From the NCBI GenBank assembly GCA_938015435.1, contig CALLPN010000028.1, forward strand, positions 1-64,000: a stretch of DNA of 64,000 nucleotides, in the 5' to 3' direction. The first letter of the stretch is position 1, and every line of letters begins with the position of its first letter. The notes beneath the pieces were generated by a model. It made no database searches. It was given only the letters and a program-made list of their open reading frames with translations, and was not told the origin of the DNA. The translations under genes were made by a program, and so were the position numbers. This document shows, piece after piece, positions 17,009 through 28,300 of this stretch. Source of the DNA: an uncultured Saprospiraceae bacterium (GTDB lineage Bacteria; Bacteroidota; Bacteroidia; Chitinophagales; Saprospiraceae).

Positions 17009-17941
17009 ATGAAATGTATTAAGTCATTGCAAATTACAATTTTAACATTATTATTAATCTCATTCTTTATAAGTAGTTGTGATGAGATGGTAAATAATCA
17101 AGATCCCTCAGATACTGAGTCAACGCACTTAACAAATTTGCCATTTGGTGGGGAGAGTCCTACTAATATATTAATTAGGAACCAAGGAGAGTCAGAGCCA
17201 GATTTTCTATCATTATGGCTGTGTGGACTTCCTGCAGACGGAGCTGGAAACTCTGATGCAAGTGATTGGACAAATTCAGATGGCTCATGGGATTACACAA
17301 GAAAACCACAGGTAGACGGTGATGTTATGTGGATCAGTGAATTCAACATATCTATTGATGATAATGGCAAAAGAATAATAACAGGTAACGCACTTCCTAA
17401 TCATCCGACTGGTGTTTTTCCCATTGATCCCAATAGTGAAGCATACCAATATGATAGGAACCCAAACATAATTACGGAGCATGAAATTGTCTATACTTTT
17501 GATGCTGTTCCGCAGATAGCGGCTGAACCGAGTTGTGTGCCATTTGGACCATCAGGTATATCCCTTAGTGGCAGTGCTATCTACCATGGAGCATCTACTC
17601 TTGGTAATGATGCCGCGGCCCATGAAATACTGGATAGGTTTGGTGGTCATACAGATGGTACCGAAAGATATCATTATCATTTTCCTTCACAAGATTTACA
17701 AGATCACATTCATCCTCATGAATCAGGTCATTCAGCGATTATGGGTTACATGTTAGATGGATTTGGTATTTATGGTCCACATGGTGAAGGTGGGGAGATT
17801 CTCACATCAAAAGATTTGGATGAGTGTCATGGTCATACGCATTCCGTCCTTTGGGATGGTGCAATGATTGATCTATATCATTATCATTGGACTTATGATT
17901 TTCCATATAATATTGGATGCTTTAAAGGAACACCGCAATAG
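17009..17941 (+). CDS. YHYH-domain lipoprotein
   Basis: The 310-residue protein has a lipobox at ISSC after a hydrophobic N-terminus. The conserved YHYH protein domain occupies the C-terminal half. YHYHFPSQDL, DHIHPHESGHSAIMGYMLDG and ECHGHTHSVLW provide clusters of His, and a second YHYH motif precedes TYDFPYNIGC. These clusters suggest metal binding, but no reaction is known to me for the family. It is followed by a di-haem cytochrome c peroxidase (41 bases) and a sulfatase on the same strand, forming a likely three-gene operon of periplasmic or surface proteins. The family call is firm; the role is not. Confidence 0.85.
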   Translation: MKCIKSLQITILTLLLISFFISSCDEMVNNQDPSDTESTHLTNLPFGGESPTNILIRNQGESEPDFLSLWLCGLPADGAGNSDASDWTNSDGSWDYTRKPQVDGDVMWISEFNISIDDNGKRIITGNALPNHPTGVFPIDPNSEAYQYDRNPNIITEHEIVYTFDAVPQIAAEPSCVPFGPSGISLSGSAIYHGASTLGNDAAAHEILDRFGGHTDGTERYHYHFPSQDLQDHIHPHESGHSAIMGYMLDGFGIYGPHGEGGEILTSKDLDECHGHTHSVLWDGAMIDLYHYHWTYDFPYNIGCFKGTPQ

Positions 17942-17982
17942 ATTTTAACCCATTTCCTCCAAGACCTCTCTAAATCATATTA

Positions 17983-19335
17983 ATGAAGATATCATTTTTC
18001 GTTTTAATCAGTTTTATTTCACTTCTTCTAAGTGTAGCCAATTCAACCTCAAACAATATAGATCCTGTACTACCCAATACTCCTTATAACTATAGCACTC
18101 TAAATCTACCTGCACATTTCACAACGAATGCACCAAACTCGCCTCTACCTACCTCGATAAATGGTACGGATAATATACCTATGGATAATGCGATTACAGA
18201 TCATGGTGCTACTCTAGGCAGAGTGTTATTTTACGATAAAAAATTGAGTGCAAATGGGACTATTGCTTGTGCTTCTTGTCATCAAGCAGAAAATGGATTT
18301 AGTGACCCCAACACGCTGAGCGTTGGTTTTGATGGAGGTGAGACTGGGAGACATTCTATGACACTTATTAATACTAGATGGTATCAAAGAGGACGTTTTT
18401 TCTGGGATGAAAGATCATTAACTCTTGAAGATCAAGTATTGGACCCTTTTCAAGATTCTGTAGAAATGGGCCTAACATTGTTCGAATTAGATAGTATCGT
18501 TACAGCCCAAGACTACTATCCAAATCTATTTTTTAATGCTTTCGCAGATAGTACAATTACGACTGATCGGATATCCAAATCCTTAGCACAGTTTGTCAGA
18601 AGCATCGTAAGTTATAGTAGTAAATATGATACAGGTAGAGCCCAAGTATCAGGACCTGGACCAAATTTCCCAAATTTTACAGCGGAAGAAAATATAGGCA
18701 AACAGTTGTTTTTAAAGACCATTCCAAACGGTGGAGGTGCTTGTTTTGGTTGCCATACTACAGAAGCATTTATCAGTGCTAATCCTGGACCACAAAACAA
18801 TGGACTTGATCTTGTGACTACTGATTCTGGAGCAGGAACTACATTCCCCAATAATCCTATTTTCGATGCTCGCTTCAAAACTTCTTCTCTCCGCAATATA
18901 GAATTAACCGCACCATATATGCACGATGGTAGGTTTGCAACACTAGAAGAAGTGATAGAACATTACGACAATGGAATTCAAGCACATCCCACTCTTTCTG
19001 CAGCATTGAAAGATGATAATGGAGATCCTGTTCAATTAAATTTCACAGCCTCCGAAAAGTCAGCATTGGTAGCCTTCTTGAAGACACTAACAGATGCTAG
19101 TATAGCTACAGATATAAGATATAGTGATCCTTTCATTACTGATTTTGTCTTTCAAGGTAGTATTGATGATGATTATTTTTTGTACGAAAATTGGGATGTA
19201 GGAATCTCACCACCAATAGGTCATACTGGTAGCGTAACTATAGAAGCGGATTGTATTATTGACACAATATCTTTTGAGTTTCCTGTCTGTGGCGAACTTA
19301 CCATCTCTAATAATTCTACCCTTACAATTAAATAA
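17983..19335 (+). CDS. Di-haem cytochrome c peroxidase (MauG/CCP family)
   Basis: A 450-residue exported protein with signal peptide SFFVLISFISLLLSVANS. Two c-type haem sites are visible: CASCHQAENGFSD near residue 95 and CFGCHTTEAF near residue 250. The usual CCP landmarks LGRVLFYDKKLSANGTIACA, FFWDERS, LAQFVRSI and APYMHDGRF are also present. Such enzymes reduce H2O2, or in MauG-like members oxidise a protein partner, in the periplasm. About 60 residues after the catalytic domain resemble the start of a beta-rich exported segment but carry no T9SS tail, unlike the paralogue at 36738-38399. It lies 33 bases upstream of the sulfatase. Confidence 0.9.
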   Translation: MKISFFVLISFISLLLSVANSTSNNIDPVLPNTPYNYSTLNLPAHFTTNAPNSPLPTSINGTDNIPMDNAITDHGATLGRVLFYDKKLSANGTIACASCHQAENGFSDPNTLSVGFDGGETGRHSMTLINTRWYQRGRFFWDERSLTLEDQVLDPFQDSVEMGLTLFELDSIVTAQDYYPNLFFNAFADSTITTDRISKSLAQFVRSIVSYSSKYDTGRAQVSGPGPNFPNFTAEENIGKQLFLKTIPNGGGACFGCHTTEAFISANPGPQNNGLDLVTTDSGAGTTFPNNPIFDARFKTSSLRNIELTAPYMHDGRFATLEEVIEHYDNGIQAHPTLSAALKDDNGDPVQLNFTASEKSALVAFLKTLTDASIATDIRYSDPFITDFVFQGSIDDDYFLYENWDVGISPPIGHTGSVTIEADCIIDTISFEFPVCGELTISNNSTLTIK

Positions 19336-19367
19336 TTGTATCTTTCTGAGTAACTAATATTTACCAT

Positions 19368-20660
19368 ATGTGGAATACAAACTGGGCGATTTACATTTTT
19401 ATGACTGCTATCTTAGTGTCTTCTTGTTCTGAGGATAATAATATAGAAAATCCACAGACTGATCCTCCAAATATCTTGCTTATAATAGCGGACGATTTAG
19501 GTAAAGACGCCATTAGTGGCTATTCAGAAGGAGGGATAAAACCTAACACCCCAAATATCGATGCTATTCGAAACGCTGGTATTACATTTAACAACTTTTG
19601 GGTCAATCCTACATGTACACCCACCAGAGCATCCATCATAACTGGAAAATATGGATATAGAACAGGAATCAAATGGGCAGGCGATGAACTAGATCCATCG
19701 GAAGTAACCTTACAAAAGTATATTAGTGATGAAACGAATAATAGGTATTCATCAGCAATTATAGGAAAGTGGCATCTGTCAGGTAGTAATTCAAATTTCA
19801 ATCCTGAAACTTTTGGGATCGACTATTACTCTGGTCTCATTCGAGGTGCAGTAAATGATTATTATCAGTGGCAGCTTACAGAAGATGGATCGACATCAAT
19901 GCAATCTAGTTATATTACAGAGGCATTTACGGACTTATCTATCAATTGGATAAATCAACAATCAAAGCCTTGGTTCTTATGGCTTGCTTATAATGCACCT
20001 CATACTCCGTTTCATGCTCCACCCGACAATATGCATAGTCAAGGTAGTCTTGTAGAATATCAAGATAGTCAAGAGCCACTACCATATTATATGGCAGCAA
20101 TAGAAGCTATGGATTTTCAACTTGGTAGATTACTGGAGAGTATACCAGACGAAAAGAGAGATAACACAATAGTGCTCTTCTTAGGTGATAATGGCACACC
20201 TAATGAAGCAGCACAATCACCTTATGCTTCTAATACAGTAAAAGGAACACTTTATCAAGGTGGAATCAATGTACCCATGTTTATCTCAGGTAAAGGAGTG
20301 GAGCGAATCGGAACAGACAATAATTTAATATCATGTATAGATTTATTTGCTACAATAGCTGAAATTACTGGAGTAGGTCCATCAGAAATTAATGATAGCA
20401 AAAGTTTTAAATCAGTACTCTCTCAATCAACTACTACCCGCAATTATCAATACTCTGAGATGGATAACGGTACCAATAATTCATGGACTATCAGGGATAA
20501 CAGATATAAGTTAATTATAAATGCAACTGGTAATGAAGAAATGTATGATTTAGAAGTGGACCCTTATGAACAAAATAATTTGGTGAATGGATCTTTCACT
20601 CCTGAAGAATCGATTGCGAATCTTGAATTAAAAAACGAACTTGATGTAATTAGGAATTAA
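19368..20660 (+). CDS. Sulfatase (arylsulfatase family) lipoprotein
   Basis: The 430-residue protein has a lipobox (LVSSC) and the alkaline-phosphatase-like sulfatase fold. Metal-binding Asp residues appear in LLIIADDLGKDAI. The sulfatase signature is CTPTRASIITGKYGYRTG, with Cys about residue 83 as the predicted formylglycine precursor. GKWHLSG, APHTPFHAPP and FLGDNGTP are conserved active-site blocks. It should hydrolyse sulfate esters, perhaps of algal polysaccharides, at the cell surface. The anaerobic or FGE-type maturase is not seen here; the FGE-like domain in egtB is not one. A strong hairpin follows the stop, ending the YHYH-CCP-sulfatase unit. Confidence 0.9.
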   Translation: MWNTNWAIYIFMTAILVSSCSEDNNIENPQTDPPNILLIIADDLGKDAISGYSEGGIKPNTPNIDAIRNAGITFNNFWVNPTCTPTRASIITGKYGYRTGIKWAGDELDPSEVTLQKYISDETNNRYSSAIIGKWHLSGSNSNFNPETFGIDYYSGLIRGAVNDYYQWQLTEDGSTSMQSSYITEAFTDLSINWINQQSKPWFLWLAYNAPHTPFHAPPDNMHSQGSLVEYQDSQEPLPYYMAAIEAMDFQLGRLLESIPDEKRDNTIVLFLGDNGTPNEAAQSPYASNTVKGTLYQGGINVPMFISGKGVERIGTDNNLISCIDLFATIAEITGVGPSEINDSKSFKSVLSQSTTTRNYQYSEMDNGTNNSWTIRDNRYKLIINATGNEEMYDLEVDPYEQNNLVNGSFTPEESIANLELKNELDVIRN

Positions 20661-20692
20661 GCTAACTGGCTGTAACAATAGAAATTAAGAAC

Positions 20693-20721
20693 GGCGCATT
20701 TTACAACTTGTAAAATGTGCC
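20693..20721. terminator. Bidirectional terminator hairpin
   Basis: GGCGCATTTTACAA and TTGTAAAATGTGCC form a 14-bp stem with one G-U-type mismatch and almost no loop. It lies between the convergent sulfatase and giant C25-like genes. T-runs are weak on both sides. Confidence 0.6.
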
Positions 20722-20816
20722 ATTCTAATATAAGTCTTTCGTAAAATAAAAACTCTATCCTTTATCACAAACTTCATTGATAAGAATACGCTATTTGCAA
20801 ATTCAATTAATTAGCG

Positions 20817-23800
20817 CTACTCAACGACAGTAATTTTTCGAATGGATCTTCCAATAGATATACCATCTTTTAATTCTAGCAAATAACTTCCTGATCTAAA
20901 ATTTGAAACATCAATAAAATCTGGAGAATTATAAGTATTTATTTTTATTCCATGTAAGGTAAATATTGTTATCTCGAACTGCTCTACATCTTCCCATTGT
21001 ATATAGATCAAATCAGAAGCAGGATTAGGAAATATTTTTAATCTTAAGTCTACCTCTTGAATACCTGTCGACATTAAGGCTACACCGTCACAATCTTCAT
21101 CAATATCATTATCCAAAATTTCTACGCCCTCAGGATTAATATCAGAATTTTGATCATTACAATCATCCACTAGATCATAACCATCTTGATCGAGATCATC
21201 ATCTAGAGTATCAGCATTGCAATCTTCGTCTACCCCATTATATGGAATCTCTACCTTCCCTGGATTGATCTGTGAATCAGTGTCGTCACAATCATCTATA
21301 AGAAAATATCCGTCTTGATCTAGATCATCATCTAAAGTATCAGCATTACAATCTTCATCTATACCATTATAAGGAACTTCGACTTGCCCTGGATTAATCT
21401 GCGAATCAGTGTCGTCACAATCATCTATAAGAAAATATCCGTCTTGATCTAGATCATCATCTAAAGTATCTGTATCACAATCATCATCCTTCCCATTATA
21501 TGGAATCTCTACTTCATTTGGATTAATCTCAGAATTTTGATCATCGCAATCCCCTCCGCTTGTCGCATAATTAGGCGGTAATCCACAAGATTCTACAGTC
21601 TGACTATCGACACCAAATCCATCTCCATCTTCGTCAAGATAGTAGGTTTCCATCTCTAAATTATCATCTATATAACCATTACAATCATTATCCGCATTAT
21701 CACAAATTTCTAGAGAAGATGGATTGATAGATGGATCGAGATCATTACAATCTTCATAAGAATAATAGCCATCCTCATCCTCATCTATGCCACAGAAAAA
21801 TATATAATTACTTATCGACCCAGGAGCTGTTGTGCCTATGCAATTGTCTGCCTCAGTTACTACAAGAAGTACATCAGGAAAATTAGGGTCGAACGGAAAG
21901 TTGAATGCTATGTCACAATCAGTGACCGCATCAATGAGAGCGCCTTCTGTCCCCAACTCAGAATTATATTGAATCAAAGTAATGAAAGGTGTCCATGATT
22001 CAAAATCGAAATCCTTACAAAAGCTAAACACATAATCTGTAGCAGGAACAAGATTATTGATTTGATATGCATTCTGCGCATATGCCTTATAGCCACTATC
22101 ATGAGGTCCATCTTCACAATAGTCCTCTATCATATCAAAATCAGCATAGGGCCCAAAAAAGTAATTATTACAACCCATCACTTCATAATCTACTCCATCA
22201 CAATCTTCGTCGATCCCATTATTAGGAATGTCAACAGCTGAAGGATTTATAGATGCATCTGCATCATCACAGTCAATATCACTTGAGAACCCATCAGCAT
22301 CGGCGTCTAATTCATCAACAATCCCGTTACAGTTATCATCGATCATATTACCTGCGATCTCAATCACGCCTGGATTTATATTAGGATTAGTATCGTCACA
22401 GTCTTCCGGAGTCTCATAACCATCACCATCCGCATCTAATTCGTCGATGGTGCCATTACAGTTATCATCTACTCCGTTTGCAGGGATTTCTGAGAGCCCT
22501 GGATTAACTAATGGATTATTATCATCACAATCTTCTGTAACGATATATCCATCTTGATCAGCATCATTATCCAAAGTCGCTGGATTACAATCATCGTCTA
22601 TCATATTAAATGGAATCTCATCTACTCCAGCATTGATCGCTGAGTCTGTATCATCACAATCCTCAAAATCTGCGTAGCCGTCACCATCTTGATCTCTATT
22701 ATTACATCCAAATGTCGGAATCCCATTCTTAAAGAAGTTCATAGATTCACAATTATCCGCATCCTGTATAATTAGTAAAAGAGAATGATTATTACTTAAC
22801 ACTTCTGTTAATTCAATAATTACACGACAATCATATACTTGATTTTCAATAGAAACTATTTCGTCCGTAAAATCGTCAAAAACAACGACGCTAATTTTAC
22901 TCTTCCACAGGGTCTCGTCATACGACTCGCAATGATCATAATAATATTCTATTCCGACATCAATAGAATTCAATAAATATACTTGCCCTGGAATGACTTC
23001 AATATCAGTTGCTTGAAGAGGCTCATCAAAACAATTAATCGATTGATTAAAAATATTAATTGTTGCAGTATTCACATCCAAACAAATCTCTGGTATCGCA
23101 TCTTCGCCATCGCAGTCTTCATCTATTCCATTACTCGCAATATCTGTAGCTCCTGGATATATCGCAGGGTTATTATCATCGCAATCAATATTATCCAAAA
23201 ATCCATCTCCATCAACATCCAAAATGTCTACTAAGCCATCACAGTTTTCATCTATATTATTATTAGGAATTTCTGCTGCTCCTGGATTGATAGTAGGATC
23301 ATTATCATCGCAATCCACATCACTGGTATAAGTATCACCATCAACATCTAACAGCTCCACCGTGACAGATGCCTGAAGACCATTACCATAGTTGAAAAAA
23401 CTACAGCTCGCGGAACTGTCCAAGCGGACCGTTCTGATCATATATTTATTAAGACCATCATTAGGAGATAAATCAGTGTAAGTATCACCATCAATGTAAT
23501 CCTCAGTAACCTTGACAAAAGTGTCAGCATCTTCTCCTCCAGCTCTATATACTTGGACTCCTAATATGTCTTCTTCTGGATTTACCCAATCCATTTTCAC
23601 GGTACCATTTTGTACTGCTAACTCTAGCTCAGATACAGGCTCAACTATATGTAAAGTCAAAGTAGGATCACCCCATAAAGTCAATGAAACCTCATTAGAT
23701 CTATTAAATGAAAAGCTAACATAGTTACCCACTGCACCTTCAGCATTAGCTCCTCTCCGATGACAATAACCGAATGTCTCGCCAGATTGCAAATATTGAG

Positions 23801-25073
23801 TGGGCATATTATATACGCCCCATGTAGAGCCCAAGGTAGGGCTCTTAGAAGCGAGTGATGCATTCATCAGTTGACTCGCATAAGTCCAATTGCCTATATT
23901 ACTCGCTGCCAGACTTACAAAAGCAACCTGCATAGAATCATTTTTAAAGTTGGCAGAAGAAATTCTACCATTGATCGATTGACCTCCTGGCGCACCAAAC
24001 CCATTGATACTTGCGTATAAATATGAATCTAGGCCAAGATCAACATCCGGCTGGGTATTGGTAGTTTGTGTTAAGCGTTTTGAATTATGTGCATTCTCAG
24101 ATAACAAAAATAGATTCCGATGCATACTACTTGGAAAAGCCGCACTATTCCAATGAAGGAAATAATCATTATTAAACGTAATCTGATGCTTTCTAAAACG
24201 TATATTCTTCTCTAGATATCTTTGGTACAGTTCGTAGGGTTCTTCTTCAAAAATAGGAAGATGCTCAAAATATATCCTGCCTACTTCTAACTCTGCATCA
24301 GAAGGTAATGTCGTATGATCATACCTACCATCGCCTATTCTATTTTCATGTATTTGATATGTATTGTTTGTATCTACCGCAGAATGATCTGTCCATTCAT
24401 AATTCATATCTGCATAATATCCATCAGCGATCCACGCACCCGTATGATAGCCATGACCATCTGGTGCACTCACTACACCACTCAGTGGTCTAGCTACATC
24501 ACCTATAATAAATAAAGATCTCAAATTTTGATTTTGGAAATAGACTTGACGTATCTTGTTTTTGACTTCAAAGTCTCTTTCTTCTGGACTCACTAATAAT
24601 AGATAAACCGTCCAACCATCAGAGATTAGCGCTTGTTTGTAATCTTCATAGGTTGACGCTATCAATGGATGTAAGTCACTATCCATTACGACTAATACAC
24701 CTCCTTTGCTTTCATCATGATTCAGTTCTATACCTGCAATTATGACCGTACCAGGATCTCCTTGAGTGATCTGTCCTTTACCAAAACTGTAATGATGCGG
24801 TACTCCCTTCTCATAGTTATCAATAGTGAATACGTTACTATTAACATATTCATAGCTGTTATTACTTCTGCCCTCTTTATCCGTTTTGAGGTATCTAAAA
24901 TCTGTAGAAGGATTCTCTACCAATGGCATTACTAATGTCAATCTATTATTAGAATCATCATAAATAAACTCTTCCAGGCCACCAAAATAATCACCATACC
25001 ATGCATCCAAGGTACTTTGTGACTGAGCTAAAAATGAAATCGTTGACAATAGACAAATTAAAAGGATTCTCAT
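20817..25073 (-). CDS. Giant secreted C25-like (pseudo)protease with 11 MopE repeats and T9SS tail
   Basis: This 1418-residue protein has a signal peptide (LLICLLSTISFLAQSQ). Residues of about 95-480 look like a peptidase C25 (gingipain) caspase-fold region: GGVLVVMD, NLRSLFIIGDVARP, then DAELEVGRIYF. The expected His-Gly loop reads YASINGFGAPGG and the expected Cys strand reads FVSLAASNIGNW, so both catalytic residues seem lost. A fibronectin-like segment follows. Eleven MopE-type repeats (DxDxDGYxxxxDCDD...NGxDEDCxxxxxD) are interrupted by two copies of an unrecognised Cys-containing domain. The T9SS tail contains KIFPNPASDLIYI. The repeats probably bind Ca2+ or another metal. It is a paralogue of 28793-32866. 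Confidence 0.82.
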   Translation of the reverse strand: MRILLICLLSTISFLAQSQSTLDAWYGDYFGGLEEFIYDDSNNRLTLVMPLVENPSTDFRYLKTDKEGRSNNSYEYVNSNVFTIDNYEKGVPHHYSFGKGQITQGDPGTVIIAGIELNHDESKGGVLVVMDSDLHPLIASTYEDYKQALISDGWTVYLLLVSPEERDFEVKNKIRQVYFQNQNLRSLFIIGDVARPLSGVVSAPDGHGYHTGAWIADGYYADMNYEWTDHSAVDTNNTYQIHENRIGDGRYDHTTLPSDAELEVGRIYFEHLPIFEEEPYELYQRYLEKNIRFRKHQITFNNDYFLHWNSAAFPSSMHRNLFLLSENAHNSKRLTQTTNTQPDVDLGLDSYLYASINGFGAPGGQSINGRISSANFKNDSMQVAFVSLAASNIGNWTYASQLMNASLASKSPTLGSTWGVYNMPTQYLQSGETFGYCHRRGANAEGAVGNYVSFSFNRSNEVSLTLWGDPTLTLHIVEPVSELELAVQNGTVKMDWVNPEEDILGVQVYRAGGEDADTFVKVTEDYIDGDTYTDLSPNDGLNKYMIRTVRLDSSASCSFFNYGNGLQASVTVELLDVDGDTYTSDVDCDDNDPTINPGAAEIPNNNIDENCDGLVDILDVDGDGFLDNIDCDDNNPAIYPGATDIASNGIDEDCDGEDAIPEICLDVNTATINIFNQSINCFDEPLQATDIEVIPGQVYLLNSIDVGIEYYYDHCESYDETLWKSKISVVVFDDFTDEIVSIENQVYDCRVIIELTEVLSNNHSLLLIIQDADNCESMNFFKNGIPTFGCNNRDQDGDGYADFEDCDDTDSAINAGVDEIPFNMIDDDCNPATLDNDADQDGYIVTEDCDDNNPLVNPGLSEIPANGVDDNCNGTIDELDADGDGYETPEDCDDTNPNINPGVIEIAGNMIDDNCNGIVDELDADADGFSSDIDCDDADASINPSAVDIPNNGIDEDCDGVDYEVMGCNNYFFGPYADFDMIEDYCEDGPHDSGYKAYAQNAYQINNLVPATDYVFSFCKDFDFESWTPFITLIQYNSELGTEGALIDAVTDCDIAFNFPFDPNFPDVLLVVTEADNCIGTTAPGSISNYIFFCGIDEDEDGYYSYEDCNDLDPSINPSSLEICDNADNDCNGYIDDNLEMETYYLDEDGDGFGVDSQTVESCGLPPNYATSGGDCDDQNSEINPNEVEIPYNGKDDDCDTDTLDDDLDQDGYFLIDDCDDTDSQINPGQVEVPYNGIDEDCNADTLDDDLDQDGYFLIDDCDDTDSQINPGKVEIPYNGVDEDCNADTLDDDLDQDGYDLVDDCNDQNSDINPEGVEILDNDIDEDCDGVALMSTGIQEVDLRLKIFPNPASDLIYIQWEDVEQFEITIFTLHGIKINTYNSPDFIDVSNFRSGSYLLELKDGISIGRSIRKITVVE
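21118..21504 (-). repeat. Tandem 129-base coding repeats (MopE units 9-11)
   Basis: Three consecutive 43-residue units at the 3' end of the gene are nearly identical in DNA (for example the shared ATCTAGATCATCATCTAAAG). DLDQDGYFLIDDCDDTDSQI occurs twice without change. Older units elsewhere in the protein are far more diverged. Confidence 0.75.
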
Positions 25074-25390
25074 CTGAAATTAGGTTTAGAGTGATTGATA
25101 AGATTAAATAGAAACATCTGATCAAGAGATATGTACTTAATAGAACAAAAGGTAAACAACAATCCAAAAAATTATATAATCCATGAATAAAATATATCTA
25201 CCCATTGCCTTCGATTCACAAACTATAGCATACAACAGGCATATATAGACTCGATACTATCAAGTCAATATCTTTTTTATTACCTTGTGATACTATCATA
25301 TACAGGAAAGACTAATGATATAAAACATCTCATCGAAACTGCATATGAAGGCCGAGTAATTGTCGATCACACCCCAAATACAAACACACA
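25074..25390. promoter_or_regulatory. Divergent promoter region between C25-like and TPR-CHAT genes
   Basis: These 317 gene-free bases separate two divergently transcribed genes, so at least two promoters must lie here. The region is A/T-rich. I see no clean TTTG...TAnnTTTG pair, no strong inverted repeat and no ORF worth calling. Shared regulation of the two genes is therefore possible, but no operator is visible. Confidence 0.45.
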
Positions 25391-28300
25391 ATGCGCCCTA
25401 GCTTATTGCGACTTTTTATATTCAGTGCAATCTGCTTTTACAATTTCAGTATAGCTCATTGTCAAGATAAAGAACTTCAAGACCTAACAGATCAATACAG
25501 TGCATCAGTTAATCTAACACAAAAAGAGCATCTTTCCAATTTATTGAATGCTGAGAAAAACTATTATTCTCAAGATAGTTTTGAGAATTATTTAAAGGTC
25601 AAATATTCAATTTTTGAACTATTAGCCAATGACGAAAAAATAGAAGCAGCTTATCAACATGCTAACTTCAAAGAAGATATTTTAACGAATCTACAGCAAG
25701 TAGCTAGTGAAGAATTGATCTCATATTACGACAGGATTCTTAGATATTCAATTAAGAATCAACATTTTGAGGCGATGAAATATCTCGCACAGCATTCGTT
25801 AAATGGCATACAATCTAATACAAGAACTGATAGCATTTATATGTATACTTATTACAGTCGTATTGGGCTCACCTGTAGATATTTGGGAGAATATGAAACT
25901 TCATTTGAAAATTTACAAAATTCGCTAAAGGTAGGAACATTGATATATGGAGAAGATCACTTAACCATAGCGAGTACCTATTACAATATTGGTGTCAACT
26001 ATTCTATCATAGGTAACTATCATGAAGGCTTGAAATATTTACTCCAAGCAAAAGATACTAAACTCAAACATTATACTGAAGATAGTTTGGCACTTAAAAG
26101 TGAATTCAATGCTCTTGGCATGGTATACGAAGGCCTTGGTGAATATGATTTAGCTATGGAATACCATGAGAAAACAATCCATTTAAAGTCGAAAAACACA
26201 AAACAATTTAATCTAGGATTAGGTCGAAGTTATCTCAATCTAGGTACCTTATTGCTCTCTATGGGCAAACCACAATTGGCTTATCAAAAAAGCAAATTCG
26301 CTTTAAACCAATTAAAAGATATAGGTAAAGACGATGCTGAAATGAATATTTGGCTATTAAATAATATTGGCCGTAGTCTAATAGCTATGGATCGACCAGA
26401 AGAAGCTCGTAAATATCTCAATATTGGTTTACTAAAAAACAAGAATAAATTTGACCTTAGCATAGATGCAAGTTTAGAAGAAAATCTGGGTATGGCAACA
26501 ATGAAAATGAAATTCTATGATGACGCGATCAAATATCTATCCAGTTCTCAAGAAAAATTTATTAAAGATTCTCCAATTCACCAAAGGATCGCTCAATTGG
26601 ATATTGGACTTTCTAAATGTTATTTTCATAAAGAAAATTATAAACGATCAGAAGCATATGCGCTTCAATCACTTGGGAGAGTACAAAACAAAATCGATAA
26701 GAAACACCCTTTACTTTTCCAACCCTACTTCCAATTAGGAAAGGTCTATAACAAATTAAAAGATGAAAGAAGAGCTATAGAATATATTAATAAAATCGAT
26801 TCTCTTTCAAATATACCAAGCCTACAACTACTTCAAACACTAAATCTAAAACTAGAGATACTTGAAAAATTAGATAGACATAAATTTATTATTGAAAAAA
26901 ATAAAGGTAATAAACTGATAGCTCAAACACTAAAAAAATACATTCCTACAGAGGAAAAATATCTTCTTTCTAAGGAAATAAAAAAATACTATAATTTATG
27001 CCTAAGAAATTGGGAAGCCAACAGGAATCCAGAAAGTGAACTCCTCAGCATATTCTCAAATAGTAAAAACAGTATTCTAAAAGCCAGTGTTTTATCTAAT
27101 CAATTAGCGACATATGCCGATATACCTTCTAAAATAACAGATAGAGAATATGCATTGGCTAAGAAAATTAGAAACTTGGAGAAACTGATTGTGTATAACT
27201 ATGAGCCTTCTAGTCAAGATACTAGTCGATTAAATATGGAAATACTAGAAAATACACACAGACAATACAAATCACTTCTAGATACTATTGAACAGTATTA
27301 CCCAAGATACTTTGACTTGAAGTACAATAGTAATCAATCTGCAATGAATAACTTAGCAACATCACTAAATGAAAATACAGCAGTATTAGATTACTTTATT
27401 GGTAAAGAATATATTTGGACTTTGAGATTATACAAAGGAAAATATAATCTTTACAAGAAAAGCATCGATGATGAATGGAGTGAAACTTTATTAAGCTACA
27501 AAAATTCATTGATTGATCATACTACGATACTAGATGAAAGTAATACGAATTCTGTATATAATAATTTTGTATCCCAGTCGCCAAAAATTTACACTTATTT
27601 ATTAGCTGAGTCTTTGGAAAACTTGCCAGACACAGTGAATTATCTAGTAATTATTCCTGACGGAATCTTAAATTTAATTCCGTTTGAAACCTTGCTCCAA
27701 AGTGATAAAAACATCATTTCTAAGGACTACAAAAACCTCGACTACTTGATTAATTCCTACAGTATCGGTTACGCTTATTCTATATCCTTAATAAATAATC
27801 ACATTGGGAAATCGGAAAATTCTAAAGTTAACTATTCTGGTTTTGCTCCACAATACTTGACTCTAGAATATAATACTGATCTAACAATACCTCTAACAGA
27901 TCTTCCTTCCGCAAGAGAGTCTGTGGTAAAATCGTCTCAATTATTCGAGGGTCGAAGTTACGTTTCAGATCATGCGACTAAAGTAAGTTTTGTAAACTCT
28001 GCAGATGAAGCGTCTGTACTTCATCTAGCTATGCACTGCGTCATAGACAACGATAGTCCCATGGACACCAAATTGATTTTTGACTCCAACAGTAACGATA
28101 ATGCTAATTATCTCAAAGCTTCAGATCTATATAACCTGCAATTAGATAATCAACTAAGCGTATTGACTGCGTGTAATACGGGTGTAGGCAATATAAGGGA
28201 AGGAGAAGGAGTCATTAGCCTATCTAGAGCATTTACTTATGCCGGTAGCGAAAGTCTGATGATGAGCTTGTGGAATGTCCCTGATACTCAAACTGCTGAT

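Noticed and set aside
22228-22419. Ser-rich plus-strand ORFs antisense to the MopE repeats
   Set aside because: Low-complexity shadows of Asp/Cys-rich coding sequence.
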